64,000 nt of DNA from Pseudomonas fluorescens (GTDB taxonomy: Bacteria > Pseudomonadota > Gammaproteobacteria > Pseudomonadales > Pseudomonadaceae), in NCBI RefSeq assembly GCF_000730425.1, contig NZ_CP008896.1, positions 3,658,001 through 3,722,000 on the forward strand, read 5' to 3'. Every line of letters starts with the position of its first letter. Position 1 is the first letter of the stretch. Of the stretch, positions 10,260 through 19,275 are shown one piece after another. Position numbers and translations under genes: made by a program. The notes under the pieces are model-generated. The model made no database searches, had not been told where the DNA came from, and was given only the letters and a program-made list of their open reading frames with translations.

Positions 10260-12182
10260 TTAGTGTGCGGTGGCCTTGAGGCCTGCGAGCAGCAAGCGCT
10301 GATACAGATCCTCTTTAAACCCCTCAGGCTTATCCAGACGCATGCGCACCAGATGATCGGGAAATGCCTCAGGCTCCGGTGCATCCAGCGCCGCCTTGCC
10401 CAGCTCCAGAATCTCCGTCAGCTTGAATTTGCTCTTGAGCCAGTTCAACGCCCGCAACAAATCCCGCTCTTGATCAGTGAAGTCACTGCCCAGCGGATAC
10501 TCCGGAAACAGCCTTGAATGCCGCGCCTGCACCGCCTGCAAACGCTCGGGGGTGTTGTCGGCAAAGCGTGGATCGAGCTGGAAATCCTTGGGCAACTTGC
10601 CGGCTTTTTGCGCCTGCTCGATCAAGTCGGCCTGGAACCGCGAGTCGGTGATATTGAGCAGCGCCTCGATCACCTTGGCGTCGGTCTGGCCACGCAAGTC
10701 AGCGATGCCGTACTCAGTGATGACAATATCGCGCAGGTGCCGGGGAATCGTGCAGTGGCCGTACTCCCAGACAATATTGGAGCTGACATCCCCCCCCGAT
10801 TCACGCCAACTGCGCAGGATCAGGATCGAGCGCGCGCCCTCCAGCGCATGGCCCTGGGCCACAAAGTTATATTGCCCGCCCACCCCACTGAGCACGCTAC
10901 CGCCTTCCAGTTGGTCGGCAACGCCTGCGCCCAGTAACGTCACCATGATCGCGCTGTTGATAAACCGCGCATCGCGGCGCTGCAAGCGCTTGAGTTCTTC
11001 CTGCCCGTACAGCTCGTTGATATAGCTGATGCGGGTCATGTTGAATTCCAGGCGCTTGGCATGGGTCATCTCCTGCAAGCGCTGGTAAAAGCTGCGTGGC
11101 CCCAGGAAGAAACCACCGTGGATCGACACACCATCCGGCTGTGCCGCATCGTCCAGCAGGCCCGCGTTGGCCTGTTCCTGCGTCGCCACATCCGGGTACA
11201 CCTTGCGTCGCACAATCCCGGCGTCGGCCAGCACCAGCAGGCCGTTGACGAACATTTCGCTGCAACCATAAAGGCCCCGGGCGAACGGCTCGACCCCGCC
11301 TTCACGACTGATCAACGGCGCCCATTGGTACACATCCAGGTCGGTGAGCAACTGCCGGTAGCCTTCGTTATCGGCCTGGCGCGCCAGCAGTGCGGCGGTC
11401 AGGGCATCGCCCATCGAACCGATGCCGATCTGCAAGGTACCGCCATCACGCACCAGGGTACTGGCGTGCAAACCAATGAAGTGGTCCTGCAAACCCACAG
11501 GCATGTTCGGCGTGGAAAACAGCGTGGTGCAGTCTTTTTCATCGATCAGGAAGTCGAACTGATCCATGGCCAGCTCGGCATCACCGGGCATATAGGGCAA
11601 ACCTTCATGCACCTGGCCGACCACCAGGATGGTCTCCCCGGCCGCGCGGCGCCTGGCGATCATCGGCAACAGGTCGAGGGTAATATCGGGGTTGCAGCTC
11701 AGGCTCAGGCGATCCGGGTGCTCGCTGCTGCTGGCCACCAACTGGGCAACCAGGTTCAGGCCTGCGGCATTGATATCGCGGGCGGCGTGGCTGTAGTTGC
11801 TGCTGACGTAATCCTGCTGGGCCGAAGCGCTATGCAGCAGGCTGCCGGGCTGCATGAAGAACTGCTGCACGTGGATATTGGCCGGCAGGTTGTCCTTGCG
11901 CAGGGCGGCGAGGAAATCCAGCTCGGGATAATCGCCGAACACCCGCTCGATAAACGGCTCCAGAAAGCGCTTCTGCAAACCATCGCCCAACGGTGGGCGG
12001 CCCAGGCTCAGGGCGGTGTAGATCGTCAGCGTACGCTCGGGCAGCTTGGCGATGCGCCGGTACAAGGCATTGGCAAACAGGTTCGGCTTGCCCAGGCCCA
12101 GCGGCATACCCATGTGGATATGCGCAGGCAGGCGCGCCAGTACGTCATCGACCGCTTGCTCGATTGAACACAACTGCACCAT
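10260..12182 (-). CDS. Acetyl-CoA hydrolase/transferase family protein
   Basis: 640 residues. The C-terminal half carries the acetyl-CoA hydrolase/CoA-transferase signature GVGGQYNFVAQGHALEGAR with ITEYGIADLRGQTD, as in succinyl-CoA:acetate and 4-hydroxybutyrate CoA-transferases. The N-terminal half has HIHMGMPLGLGKPN, where these enzymes bind the CoA substrate. It probably moves CoA between acyl groups or hydrolyses acetyl-CoA; the substrate is not readable. The ATG at 12182 is chosen because AGGAGG sits 6 bases upstream; upstream in-frame ATGs at 12203 and 12263 have no ribosome site. At 640 residues it is longer than the roughly 500-residue CoA-transferases. Single gene. Confidence 0.85.
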   Translation of the reverse strand: MVQLCSIEQAVDDVLARLPAHIHMGMPLGLGKPNLFANALYRRIAKLPERTLTIYTALSLGRPPLGDGLQKRFLEPFIERVFGDYPELDFLAALRKDNLPANIHVQQFFMQPGSLLHSASAQQDYVSSNYSHAARDINAAGLNLVAQLVASSSEHPDRLSLSCNPDITLDLLPMIARRRAAGETILVVGQVHEGLPYMPGDAELAMDQFDFLIDEKDCTTLFSTPNMPVGLQDHFIGLHASTLVRDGGTLQIGIGSMGDALTAALLARQADNEGYRQLLTDLDVYQWAPLISREGGVEPFARGLYGCSEMFVNGLLVLADAGIVRRKVYPDVATQEQANAGLLDDAAQPDGVSIHGGFFLGPRSFYQRLQEMTHAKRLEFNMTRISYINELYGQEELKRLQRRDARFINSAIMVTLLGAGVADQLEGGSVLSGVGGQYNFVAQGHALEGARSILILRSWRESGGDVSSNIVWEYGHCTIPRHLRDIVITEYGIADLRGQTDAKVIEALLNITDSRFQADLIEQAQKAGKLPKDFQLDPRFADNTPERLQAVQARHSRLFPEYPLGSDFTDQERDLLRALNWLKSKFKLTEILELGKAALDAPEPEAFPDHLVRMRLDKPEGFKEDLYQRLLLAGLKATAH

Positions 12183-12273
12183 CCGACCCTCCTGATATTC
12201 CATGAATAGGGGTTGGACCGAGCTTGCCGGGTCTTTGCTGCAATGAACAGCCTTGGCAGCCAAATTGCGCCCA

Positions 12274-12301
12274 CAAAAAAGCCGCTGGTCAGCGGCTTTT
12301 T
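12274..12301 (-). terminator. Rho-independent terminator after the cytochrome c5 gene
   Basis: AAAAAGCCGCTG / CAGCGGCTTTTT with a two-base loop, a perfect 12-bp stem with A and T tracts on the two sides. It lies 13 bases beyond the stop of the minus-strand cytochrome gene and upstream of the acetyl-CoA hydrolase start. Confidence 0.85.
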
Positions 12302-12314
12302 GGCGAAGATCGGT

Positions 12315-12758
12315 TTATTTCAAACCAGACATCTTCTCGATAGCAGCCTTGAGGTCGTCATCCGAGCAATCGGAGCAGGTACCTTTAGGTGGCATGGCGT
12401 TGATCCCGGTGATGGCCTTGGCCAGGATGCCGTCGAGGCCGCCCTGGTGGTCGGCGCGCTCTTTCCAGGCAGCGGTGTCACCGATTTTCGGTGCGCCCAA
12501 CAAGCCGGTGCCATGGCAAGCGTTACAGTGTTTGGCAATGACCTCGTCCGGCGTTTTCGCGCCGCCACCGCCTGCTGCTACCGCGACTTCCATCCCCTTG
12601 CATTCTTCGCCCTGGACACAGACTTTCCCCACAGGCTCCAGACGCTCGGCAATGGCATCACTATTCGTCTTACTGACAGGGGGCTCAGCTTTCTGCCCAC
12701 AACCCGCTAGGGCCAATACAATTGCTGGTACAGCCAGCATTTTCATAATTAGGTTCAC
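12315..12758 (-). CDS. Cytochrome c5-type monohaem c-type cytochrome, predicted lipoprotein
   Basis: 147 residues with start GTG at 12758, chosen because GAGGG lies 8 bases upstream; an in-frame ATG at 12746 has no ribosome site. The N-terminus has a lipoprotein signal (AIVLALAGC lipobox), so the protein is probably anchored in the periplasm. The haem site is CNACH, the likely axial Met is in NAMPPKG, and the cytochrome c5 signature with two cysteines (CSDC) follows. Periplasmic c5 cytochromes pass electrons to terminal oxidases or reductases. The same place in P. aeruginosa holds cycB (PA5300). Confidence 0.88.
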   Translation of the reverse strand: MNLIMKMLAVPAIVLALAGCGQKAEPPVSKTNSDAIAERLEPVGKVCVQGEECKGMEVAVAAGGGGAKTPDEVIAKHCNACHGTGLLGAPKIGDTAAWKERADHQGGLDGILAKAITGINAMPPKGTCSDCSDDDLKAAIEKMSGLK

Positions 12759-12927
12759 GCGTTCACCCTCATGGTGGCTATTCACGCCTGCGGCCACGGT
12801 TTCGCAGGCGGCGAAAGTATAACGGTTAGGCCGCCTCACTGAAACAACCCTATTATCCAAGGGGAGATTCAGCATGGCGAAATACAACTACGGGCACCTC
12901 TGCAAGGTAGGCAGGGCGCCTCTTTTG

Positions 12928-13476
12928 TTAAAAATTCGCGGGTGTGGCTGCGCTGATTAGTCGCGCCGGCACATCGAACGGATTGCGAAAACGGTGCGGC
13001 TTAGTGCTTTCAAAGTAGTAGCTATCGCCGGCTTCGAGCACAAAAGTTTCGGCACCTACCACCAGTTCCAATCGTCCTTCCAACAGGATCCCGGTTTCCT
13101 CGCCATCATGGGTCAGCATTTCTTCGCCAGTATCGGCGCCCGGCGGATAGATTTCGTTGAGAAACGCAATCGCCCGGCTGGGATGCGCCCGGCCCACCAG
13201 TTTCATGGTGACCGCGCCATCGGAGATGTCGATCAGCTCATTGGCTTTATAGACGATCTGCGTCGGTTTTTCCTGGAGGATCTCCTCGGAAAAGAACTCG
13301 ACCATGGACATGGGGATGCCGCCCAGCACCTTGCGCAAGGAGCTAATGGATGGGCTGACACTGTTTTTCTCGATCATCGAAATGGTGCTGTTGGTGACGC
13401 CCGCACGCTTGGCGAGTTCACGCTGGGAAAGACCTTTCAGTTTACGGATGGATTGCAGTCGGTCGCCGACGTCCAA
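12928..13476 (-). CDS. pauR: XRE-cupin regulator of polyamine catabolism (PauR/PuuR-like)
   Basis: 182 residues. An HTH_3 (XRE) domain at about 3-60 (LKGLSQRELAKRAGVTNSTIS) is followed by a cupin domain at about 105-180 (HDGEETGILLEGRLELVVG; DSYYFESTKPHRFRNP). This is the architecture of PuuR of E. coli and PauR (PA5301) of P. aeruginosa, which repress putrescine/cadaverine catabolism genes and are relieved by polyamines. Upstream of the alanine catabolism operon, as in P. aeruginosa. Likely targets in this window are the flavin oxidase at 17583-18875 and the aldehyde dehydrogenase at 23678-25171. Symbol rests on position and architecture. Confidence 0.8.
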   Translation of the reverse strand: MDVGDRLQSIRKLKGLSQRELAKRAGVTNSTISMIEKNSVSPSISSLRKVLGGIPMSMVEFFSEEILQEKPTQIVYKANELIDISDGAVTMKLVGRAHPSRAIAFLNEIYPPGADTGEEMLTHDGEETGILLEGRLELVVGAETFVLEAGDSYYFESTKPHRFRNPFDVPARLISAATPANF

Positions 13477-13592
13477 TGCAGGAGCCTCCTAGGATTCAGG
13501 CTTTGTTGTAATTGAGCGTTATCATGGCGACAGCGTTCAGTATTTACAACACTTTGGTCTGAATCCCGGTGGACGTCTTCTGTAGCCTGCGG

Positions 13593-14666
13593 CTAAGCGC
13601 CGGAATAGAGCCGTGGCACTCGGTGCAGGTTGCAGAAAATCTGATACGGAATGGTTTCGGCGGCGGTCGCCACATCGCTGGCAAGAATGTTTTTGCCCCA
13701 CAGCTCGACGGTTGAACCCAAGCCAGCCTGTGGGACATCGGTCAGGTCAACGCACAGCATGTCCATCGATACCCGCCCCAGCAACTGGCTGCGTTGGCCG
13801 GCGACCAACACCGGGGTACCGGTCGGCGCATGCCTTGGGTAGCCGTCGGCATAACCCATGGCGACCACACCGATACGCATCGGCTTGGGCGTCACGAACC
13901 GCGCGCCATAACCCACGGGCTCGCCCGCCGGCAGCTCGCGCACGCAGATGACTTTCGACTCCAGGGTCATCACCGGCTGCAAACGCGCGGCAACCGCCTG
14001 GTCTTCGCCAAAAGGCGTCGCGCCGTAGAGCATGATGCCCGGCCGTACCCAATCACTGGAAACGCCCGGCCAGCCCATCACCGACGGCGAATTGCGCAGG
14101 CTGACCTCCGCCGCCAGGCCCTGGCGCGCCGCGTCGAATACCGCAACCTGTTCATCGCTGCGGGTGCAGTCCAGTTCATCGGCCCGGGCGAAGTGGCTCA
14201 TCAACACGATCTTGGCCACTTTGCCGCTGGCCAGCAGGCGCTGGTAGGCGTCGTGATAATCCTTGGGGTGCAAGCCAACCCGGTGCATGCCCGAATCCAG
14301 CTTCAACCACACCGTCAGCGGCTTGTTCAGGCGTGCCTGTTCGATCGCCTCCAGTTGCCACAGCGAATGCACCACGCACCAGAAATCATGCTCGATGATC
14401 AGCGGCAGTTCGTCAGCCTCGAAGAACCCTTCGAGCAACAACACCGGCCCACGAATCCCGGCGGCGCGCAGCTCCAGCGCTTCCTCGATACAGGCCACGG
14501 CAAAACCGTCGGCCTGGTCTTGCAGGGCCTGGGCCACGCGCACGGCACCATGACCGTAGGCATCGGCCTTGATCACGGCAAGGGCCTTGGCCCCGGTCAG
14601 TTCGCGGGCCAATTGGTAGTTGTGGCGCAGGGCTTGCAGGTCGATCAGGGCACGGGCAGGACGCAT
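13593..14666 (-). CDS. dadX: Alanine racemase, catabolic (DadX)
   Basis: 357 residues, short like DadX. The PLP lysine is K33 in [10 protein letters not shown], and the second-base tyrosine lies in MGYADGYPR. It converts L-Ala to D-Ala, which DadA then oxidises to pyruvate. It can also supply D-Ala for peptidoglycan. Third gene of the minus-strand run dadA-ridA-dadX, 76 bases after ridA. The family also contains the biosynthetic Alr; the operon context decides for the catabolic enzyme. Confidence 0.93.
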   Translation of the reverse strand: MRPARALIDLQALRHNYQLARELTGAKALAVIKADAYGHGAVRVAQALQDQADGFAVACIEEALELRAAGIRGPVLLLEGFFEADELPLIIEHDFWCVVHSLWQLEAIEQARLNKPLTVWLKLDSGMHRVGLHPKDYHDAYQRLLASGKVAKIVLMSHFARADELDCTRSDEQVAVFDAARQGLAAEVSLRNSPSVMGWPGVSSDWVRPGIMLYGATPFGEDQAVAARLQPVMTLESKVICVRELPAGEPVGYGARFVTPKPMRIGVVAMGYADGYPRHAPTGTPVLVAGQRSQLLGRVSMDMLCVDLTDVPQAGLGSTVELWGKNILASDVATAAETIPYQIFCNLHRVPRLYSGA

Positions 14667-14742
14667 GGCGGCAGGCTTCTAGACGGCGATGGGAAGAAAA
14701 AACGGTGCTGGCCAATAGCGCCGGCACCGCAAGAGGGATCGT

Positions 14743-15096
14743 TTAAGGCAGAGCGGCCACGACCGACAGCTCGACCAGGATTTCGGGCTCACACAGTTTC
14801 GACTCGACCGTGGCACGGGCCGGGGCGACGCCTTTTGGCAGCCACTTGTCCCATACCGCGTTCATGCCGGCAAAGTCGGCGTCGATGTCTTTGAGGTAGA
14901 TCGTCACCGACAGCAACCGGGTTTTGTCGGTACCGGCCAGATCCAGCAAACGCTCGATATTGGCCAGGGTTTCACGGGTCTGCTGTTCAATCCCGGCACT
15001 CATGTCGTCGCCGACTTGCCCGGCCAGGTACACGGTACCGCTGTGGACAACGATCTGGCTCATGCGCTCATTGGTGAGCTGGCGCTGGATTGACAT
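14743..15096 (-). CDS. RidA (YjgF/YER057c/UK114) family enamine/imine deaminase
   Basis: 117 residues. RidA proteins hydrolyse reactive enamine/imine intermediates made by PLP and flavin enzymes. This fits its place between D-amino-acid dehydrogenase (imine product) and PLP alanine racemase. [16 protein letters not shown] and the conserved arginine in PARATVES, which binds the substrate carboxylate, are visible. The ATG at 15096 has AGGAG 10 bases upstream and lies inside the dadA 3' end (29-base overlap), so translation may be coupled. Confidence 0.9.
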   Translation of the reverse strand: MSIQRQLTNERMSQIVVHSGTVYLAGQVGDDMSAGIEQQTRETLANIERLLDLAGTDKTRLLSVTIYLKDIDADFAGMNAVWDKWLPKGVAPARATVESKLCEPEILVELSVVAALP

Positions 15097-16369
15097 GTTT
15101 TGTGGACTCCTGAGGGTTGCCGTAACGGGAAATATCAAGGCCTGCGGCACTGATCTGCGGGGTTTTCTTGGCTATCAGGTCCGCCAACAGGCGGCCAGAG
15201 CCACAGGCCATGGTCCAGCCGAGGGTGCCGTGGCCGGTATTCAAGAACAGGTTCTTGAAGGGAGTAGCGCCGACGATCGGCGTGCCGTCCGGGGTCGTCG
15301 GACGCAGGCCGGTCCAGAACGTGGCTTCGCTCAAATCACCGCCCTGAGGATAAAGGTCGTTGACGATCATCTCCAGGGTTTCGCGCCGACGCGGGTTCAG
15401 CGACAGGTCAAAACCGGCTATTTCAGCCATGCCGCCCACCCGGATGCGGTTGTCGAAACGGGTGATCGCTACCTTGTAGGTCTCGTCGAGAATGGTCGAG
15501 GTCGGGGCCATCGCCGGGTTGGTGATCGGCACGGTCAGGGAGTAACCCTTGAGCGGATACACCGGTGCCTTGATCCCCAGCGGCTTGAGCAACTGCGGCG
15601 AGTAACTGCCCAGGGCCAGCACGTAGCGGTCGGCGGTTTCCAGCTTGCCATCGATCCACACGCCGTTGATGCGATCGCCGGCGTGGTCCAGGCGCTGAAT
15701 GTCCTGCTCGAAACGGAACTCCACACCCAGTTGCTTGCACATATCGGCCAGGCGGGTGGTGAACATCTGGCAGTCGCCGGTCTGGTCATTGGGCAGGCGC
15801 AAGGCACCGGCCAGGATATCCGTGACGCTGGCCAGGGCCGGTTCGACGCGGGCAATGCCGGCGCGGTCGAGCAGCTCGAACGGCACGCCAGACTCTTTCA
15901 GTACGGCGATGTCCTTGGCCGCGCCATCCAACTGCGCCTGAGTGCGGAACAATTGCGTAGTACCCAGGCTGCGGCCTTCGTAGGCAATGCCGGTTTCGGC
16001 GCGCAGTTCGTCGAGGCAGTCGCGGCTGTACTCGGACAAGCGCACCATGCGCTCCTTGTTCACCGCATAACGGTTGGCCGTGCAGTTGCGCAGCATCTGC
16101 GCCATCCACAGGTATTGGTCGATATCGGCCGTGGCCTTGATTGCCAGTGGCGCATGACGTTGCAGCAGCCACTTGATGGCCTTGAGCGGCACACCCGGAG
16201 CGGCCCATGGCGATGCATAGCCAGGTGAAACCTGGCCGGCGTTGGCGAAGCTGGTCTCCATTGCAACGGCCGGCTGACGGTCGACCACGACCACCTCAAA
16301 ACCGGCACGCGCCAAATAGTAGGCACTGGCCACACCAATGACACCGCTACCCAAGACCAAAACGCGCAT
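15068..16369 (-). CDS. dadA: D-amino acid dehydrogenase, small subunit
   Basis: 433 residues (family about 432). FAD-dependent membrane-associated enzyme that oxidises D-alanine to pyruvate and ammonia and passes electrons to the respiratory chain. The N-terminal [20 protein letters not shown] is the FAD dinucleotide-binding fold, and [16 protein letters not shown] and [17 protein letters not shown] are the family C-terminal blocks. ATG at 16369 follows GAGG. First gene of dadA-ridA-dadX, divergent from lrp. In pseudomonads this operon is activated by Lrp and alanine, so the 156-base gap to lrp probably holds both promoters. Confidence 0.96.
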   Translation of the reverse strand: MRVLVLGSGVIGVASAYYLARAGFEVVVVDRQPAVAMETSFANAGQVSPGYASPWAAPGVPLKAIKWLLQRHAPLAIKATADIDQYLWMAQMLRNCTANRYAVNKERMVRLSEYSRDCLDELRAETGIAYEGRSLGTTQLFRTQAQLDGAAKDIAVLKESGVPFELLDRAGIARVEPALASVTDILAGALRLPNDQTGDCQMFTTRLADMCKQLGVEFRFEQDIQRLDHAGDRINGVWIDGKLETADRYVLALGSYSPQLLKPLGIKAPVYPLKGYSLTVPITNPAMAPTSTILDETYKVAITRFDNRIRVGGMAEIAGFDLSLNPRRRETLEMIVNDLYPQGGDLSEATFWTGLRPTTPDGTPIVGATPFKNLFLNTGHGTLGWTMACGSGRLLADLIAKKTPQISAAGLDISRYGNPQESTKHVNPAPAHQ

Positions 16370-16525
16370 TTTTATATCCTCATCACGGCTTGACCGCTGA
16401 CGTTTATTGTTCAACACAAAGATGTGCGCAGTATAAAAAGCAATGACCAGTGCATTTCACTATATAAGTGCCTATATTTGGCGACAATTCTCGGCAAAAA
16501 CCCTTTTCACGGAGGAGCATCCCCT

Positions 16526-17014
16526 ATGCGGACCAACACCCAGACCAAGCGGGAGCTGGACAAGATCGACCGCAACATCCTGCGCATCCTGCAGGCGGAC
16601 GGGCGAATTTCGTTTACCGAGCTGGGGGAAAAGGTTGGGCTGTCGACCACGCCTTGCACCGAACGGGTCCGACGCCTTGAGCGCGAGGGGATCATCATGG
16701 GCTACAACGCCCGCCTCAATCCGCAGCACTTGAAGGGTAGCCTGCTGGTGTTTGTCGAGATCAGCCTCGACTACAAGTCCGGCGATACCTTTGAAGAGTT
16801 CCGACGCGCCGTGCTGAAACTGCCCCATGTGCTGGAGTGCCACCTGGTCTCAGGGGATTTCGACTATCTGGTGAAGGCGCGGATTTCCGAGATGGCTTCG
16901 TACCGCAAGTTGCTGGGCGACATCCTGCTCAAGCTGCCCCATGTGCGCGAGTCCAAGAGCTACATCGTGATGGAAGAGGTAAAGGAGAGCCTGAACCTGC
17001 CGATCCCGGATTGA
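16526..17014 (+). CDS. lrp: Lrp/AsnC-family transcriptional regulator of the dad operon
   Basis: 162 residues. HTH_AsnC domain (about 10-60; RILQADGRISFTELGEKVGL) and an AsnC ligand-binding (RAM) domain (about 75-150; ECHLVSGDFDYLVKARI). The ATG at 16526 has GGAGGAG a few bases upstream, while the frame also runs up to 16424. Divergent from dadA, matching the P. aeruginosa lrp (PA5308) that activates dadAX in response to L-alanine. A REPIN follows. Confidence 0.94.
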   Translation: MRTNTQTKRELDKIDRNILRILQADGRISFTELGEKVGLSTTPCTERVRRLEREGIIMGYNARLNPQHLKGSLLVFVEISLDYKSGDTFEEFRRAVLKLPHVLECHLVSGDFDYLVKARISEMASYRKLLGDILLKLPHVRESKSYIVMEEVKESLNLPIPD

Positions 17015-17023
17015 CCCCCTTTT

Positions 17024-17104
17024 GTAGGAGCCGGCTTGCCGGCGATAGCGCCCTTGAATCCAATGCATGGTTCAGGACCTCATCGCCGGCAAGCCAGCTC
17101 CTAC
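17024..17104. repeat. REPIN, GTAGGAGCCGGCTTGCCGGCG type
   Basis: GTAGGAGCCGGCTTGCCGGC from 17024 and the inverted copy ending CTCCTAC at 17104. Sits between the convergent lrp and YkgJ-type genes. Confidence 0.9.
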
Positions 17105-17113
17105 GGGGCTCGG

Positions 17114-17467
17114 TCAGACCAGCACCTGGCGGGTGGTCGCCATGTACTCGTGAATCTGCTTCTCCACCCTGGGGTGAATCATTTCCACCGGGCCACGCTT
17201 GTTGGGGCACGGCAGGCTGGGCGTCGTGCCAAACAACCGGCAGATCAGCGGGCGCTCGTCGTACACCGTGCAACCGTCGGGCCCCAGGTGTACACAGTTC
17301 AGCTCATCCATGGCCGCTTCCTGCTCAGCCGCAGTCTTGCGCGGCAGGCGCGACATTTCCTCGGTGGATGTCGTCACCGGGCCACAACAATCATGGCAAC
17401 CCGGCACACACTCGAACGAGGGAATCTGCCGACGCAGCGCGTTGACTTTCTGGCTGTTGCAACTCAT
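17114..17467 (-). CDS. YkgJ-family cysteine-cluster protein
   Basis: 117 residues with the CxxC(x)nC pattern of the YkgJ family, thought to bind zinc or an iron-sulphur cluster: CVPGCHDCCG near residues 20-29, then C58, C66, C76 and C86 (LNCVHLGPDGCTVYDERPLIC and SLPCPNKRG). The function of the family is unknown. Start at 17467 gives MSCNSQK. It is divergent from the flavin oxidase gene with a 115-base gap. No signal peptide, so cytoplasmic. Confidence 0.85.
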   Translation of the reverse strand: MSCNSQKVNALRRQIPSFECVPGCHDCCGPVTTSTEEMSRLPRKTAAEQEAAMDELNCVHLGPDGCTVYDERPLICRLFGTTPSLPCPNKRGPVEMIHPRVEKQIHEYMATTRQVLV

Positions 17468-17582
17468 CGAAACCCATACCGAACGGCGAATAGGCGTGGA
17501 TTTTGCCCTAAATACCCCGAGTGAGACAGCTTCACCCGAGCGCTGTATCCTGCGTCAAATTTTCCAAACACGGATGCTCCCC

Positions 17583-18875
17583 ATGATCGCCAGCGCCCGG
17601 CACACCGCTTCCTACTACGCCGCCAGCAGCCTGCCACAACCCGATTACCCGGCGCTGGCCGGCGAAGTCGTCGCTGATGTGTGTGTGGTGGGCGGCGGCT
17701 TTTCCGGGCTGAACACAGCGCTGGAGTTGGCGGAACGGGGTTTTAGTGTGGTGCTGCTGGAGGCACGCAAGATCGCCTGGGGCGCCAGCGGGCGTAACGG
17801 CGGGCAGTTGATTCGTGGCGTCGGCCATGGTCTTGATCAGTTTGCCAATGTGATCGGCACCGAAGGCGTGCGGCAGATGAAGCTGATGGGCCTGGAGGCC
17901 GTGGAAATCGTGCGCCAGCGGGTCGAGCGCTTCCAGATTGATTGCGACCTGACCTGGGGCTACTGCGACCTGGCCAACAAGCCCCGCGACCTGCAGGGCC
18001 TGGCCGCCGATGCCCAAGAGCTGCACGAGCTGGGCTATCGTCATGAACTGCGCCTGCTGCAAGCCGGGGAAATGAGCAGCGTGATCGGCTCCGACCGGTA
18101 CGTCGGCGGCATGATCGACATGGGTTCGGGCCACCTGCACCCGCTGAACCTGGCCCTCGGCGAAGCCGCCGCCGCGCAGCAACTGGGGGTCAGGCTGTTC
18201 GAGCAATCCGAAGCCCTGCGTATCGACTATGGCCCTGAAGTCAAAGTCCATACCGCCCATGGCAGCGTGCGCGCCAAGACCCTGGTGTTGGGCTGCAATG
18301 CCTATCTCAATGGCCTCAACCCGCACCTGAGCGGCAAGGTACTGCCCGCCGGCAGCTACATCATCGCCACCGAACCCTTGAGCCCGGCCCAGGCCGCCCA
18401 ATTGCTGCCGCAGAACATGGCCGTCTGTGACCAGCGGGTTACCGTGGACTACTTCCGACTATCGGCCGACCGACGCCTGCTCTTTGGCGGCGCCTGCCAT
18501 TATTCCGGGCGCGATCCCCAGGACATCGCGGCGTATATGCGGCCCAAGATGCTCAAGGTCTTCCCGCAACTGGCCGAGGCGAAGATCGACTATCAGTGGG
18601 GCGGCATGATTGGCATCGGCGCCAACCGCCTACCGCAGATTGGCCGGCTGGCCGACCAGCCCAATGTGTACTTTGCCCAGGCCTATGCCGGCCACGGCCT
18701 GAACGCCACCCACCTGGCGGGCAAGCTGCTGGCCGAAGCCATCAGCGGCCAGCACAGCGGGCGCTTCGATCTGTTTGCCCAGGTGCCACATATCACCTTC
18801 CCCGGCGGCAAATACTTGCGCTCTCCGCTGCTGGCCCTGGGCATGCTCTGGCACCGCTTGAAAGAACGGCTCTGA
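17583..18875 (+). CDS. FAD-dependent oxidase, gamma-glutamylpolyamine oxidase type (PauB/PuuB)
   Basis: 430 residues, DAO family. FAD dinucleotide-binding site VCVVGGGFSGLNTALELAER (about residues 31-50), WGASGRNGGQ just after it, and the C-terminal GHGLNATHLAG that closes the FAD site. The nearest characterised relatives are PuuB and PauB, which oxidise gamma-glutamylated putrescine or other polyamines to the aldehyde with release of H2O2. The pauR-like gene and kauB in the same window, and PA5309 (pauB4) at the same place in P. aeruginosa, support this. Substrate is inference. Start could also be the ATG at 17574, three codons earlier; neither has a strong ribosome site. Confidence 0.85.
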   Translation: MIASARHTASYYAASSLPQPDYPALAGEVVADVCVVGGGFSGLNTALELAERGFSVVLLEARKIAWGASGRNGGQLIRGVGHGLDQFANVIGTEGVRQMKLMGLEAVEIVRQRVERFQIDCDLTWGYCDLANKPRDLQGLAADAQELHELGYRHELRLLQAGEMSSVIGSDRYVGGMIDMGSGHLHPLNLALGEAAAAQQLGVRLFEQSEALRIDYGPEVKVHTAHGSVRAKTLVLGCNAYLNGLNPHLSGKVLPAGSYIIATEPLSPAQAAQLLPQNMAVCDQRVTVDYFRLSADRRLLFGGACHYSGRDPQDIAAYMRPKMLKVFPQLAEAKIDYQWGGMIGIGANRLPQIGRLADQPNVYFAQAYAGHGLNATHLAGKLLAEAISGQHSGRFDLFAQVPHITFPGGKYLRSPLLALGMLWHRLKERL

Positions 18876-18876
18876 C

Positions 18877-19110
18877 TCAACCGCGCCAGAACGGCTTCAA
18901 ACCCTCCCGGCGCGCCTGCTCGGCACTCAAACCGATATCACGCAATTGTTCGCGGCTCAGTTCCAGCAAGGCCTTGCGCGTGTGGCGACGGCGCCAGAAC
19001 AGCTCCCAGCGGCTCGGCTTGCCAGACGCCAACCCCGCCACCCCGTGCTCTTGCCCTGCCTCCAGTTCCTGACTGTGTAACGCCAGCCGCACATCGCTCA
19101 AGCCACTCAT
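18877..19110 (-). CDS. Small DUF1127 protein
   Basis: 77 residues. The C-terminal half has the DUF1127 (YjiS-like) pattern RKALLELSREQLRDIGLS followed by the arginine-rich and tryptophan-ending tail, with the longer linker RWELFWRRRHT before it. In alphaproteobacteria such arginine-rich small proteins act in phosphate and RNA metabolism; in Pseudomonas the role is unknown. I prefer the ATG at 19110 with GAGGGG upstream over 19125. It ends one base after the convergent oxidase stop. It is divergent from the MocR regulator and may be one of its targets. Confidence 0.8.
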   Translation of the reverse strand: MSGLSDVRLALHSQELEAGQEHGVAGLASGKPSRWELFWRRRHTRKALLELSREQLRDIGLSAEQARREGLKPFWRG

Positions 19111-19172
19111 TGTCTTGCCCCTCATTTGCCTGTTGCCATGAGTGACTAGAATGAGCGCCGCAACAAAACCAT

Positions 19173-19253
19173 TACAGATTCAGCCAACCTATATTAAATC
19201 CATACAGATACTGCCCATAGCCGGCTGAATCCTGTATTTTCCTGGCATCTGTA
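19173..19253. promoter_or_regulatory. Candidate MocR operator: three TACAGAT boxes
   Basis: TACAGAT occurs at 19173-19179 and 19203-19209, 30 bases apart in the same orientation, and in inverted form (ATCTGTA) at 19247-19253; CTGTAT also occurs at 19232. MocR-type regulators usually bind direct repeats near their own promoter. The boxes lie in the gap between the DUF1127 gene and the MocR gene. Inference from pattern and position. Confidence 0.45.
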
Positions 19254-19275
19254 CTGGTCCTGGGGAGTGACCGCC

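Noticed and set aside
12874..12957. Small plus-strand ORF starting MAKYNYG upstream of the pauR stop
   Set aside because: About 28 codons, overlaps the end of pauR on the other strand, and has no supporting family.
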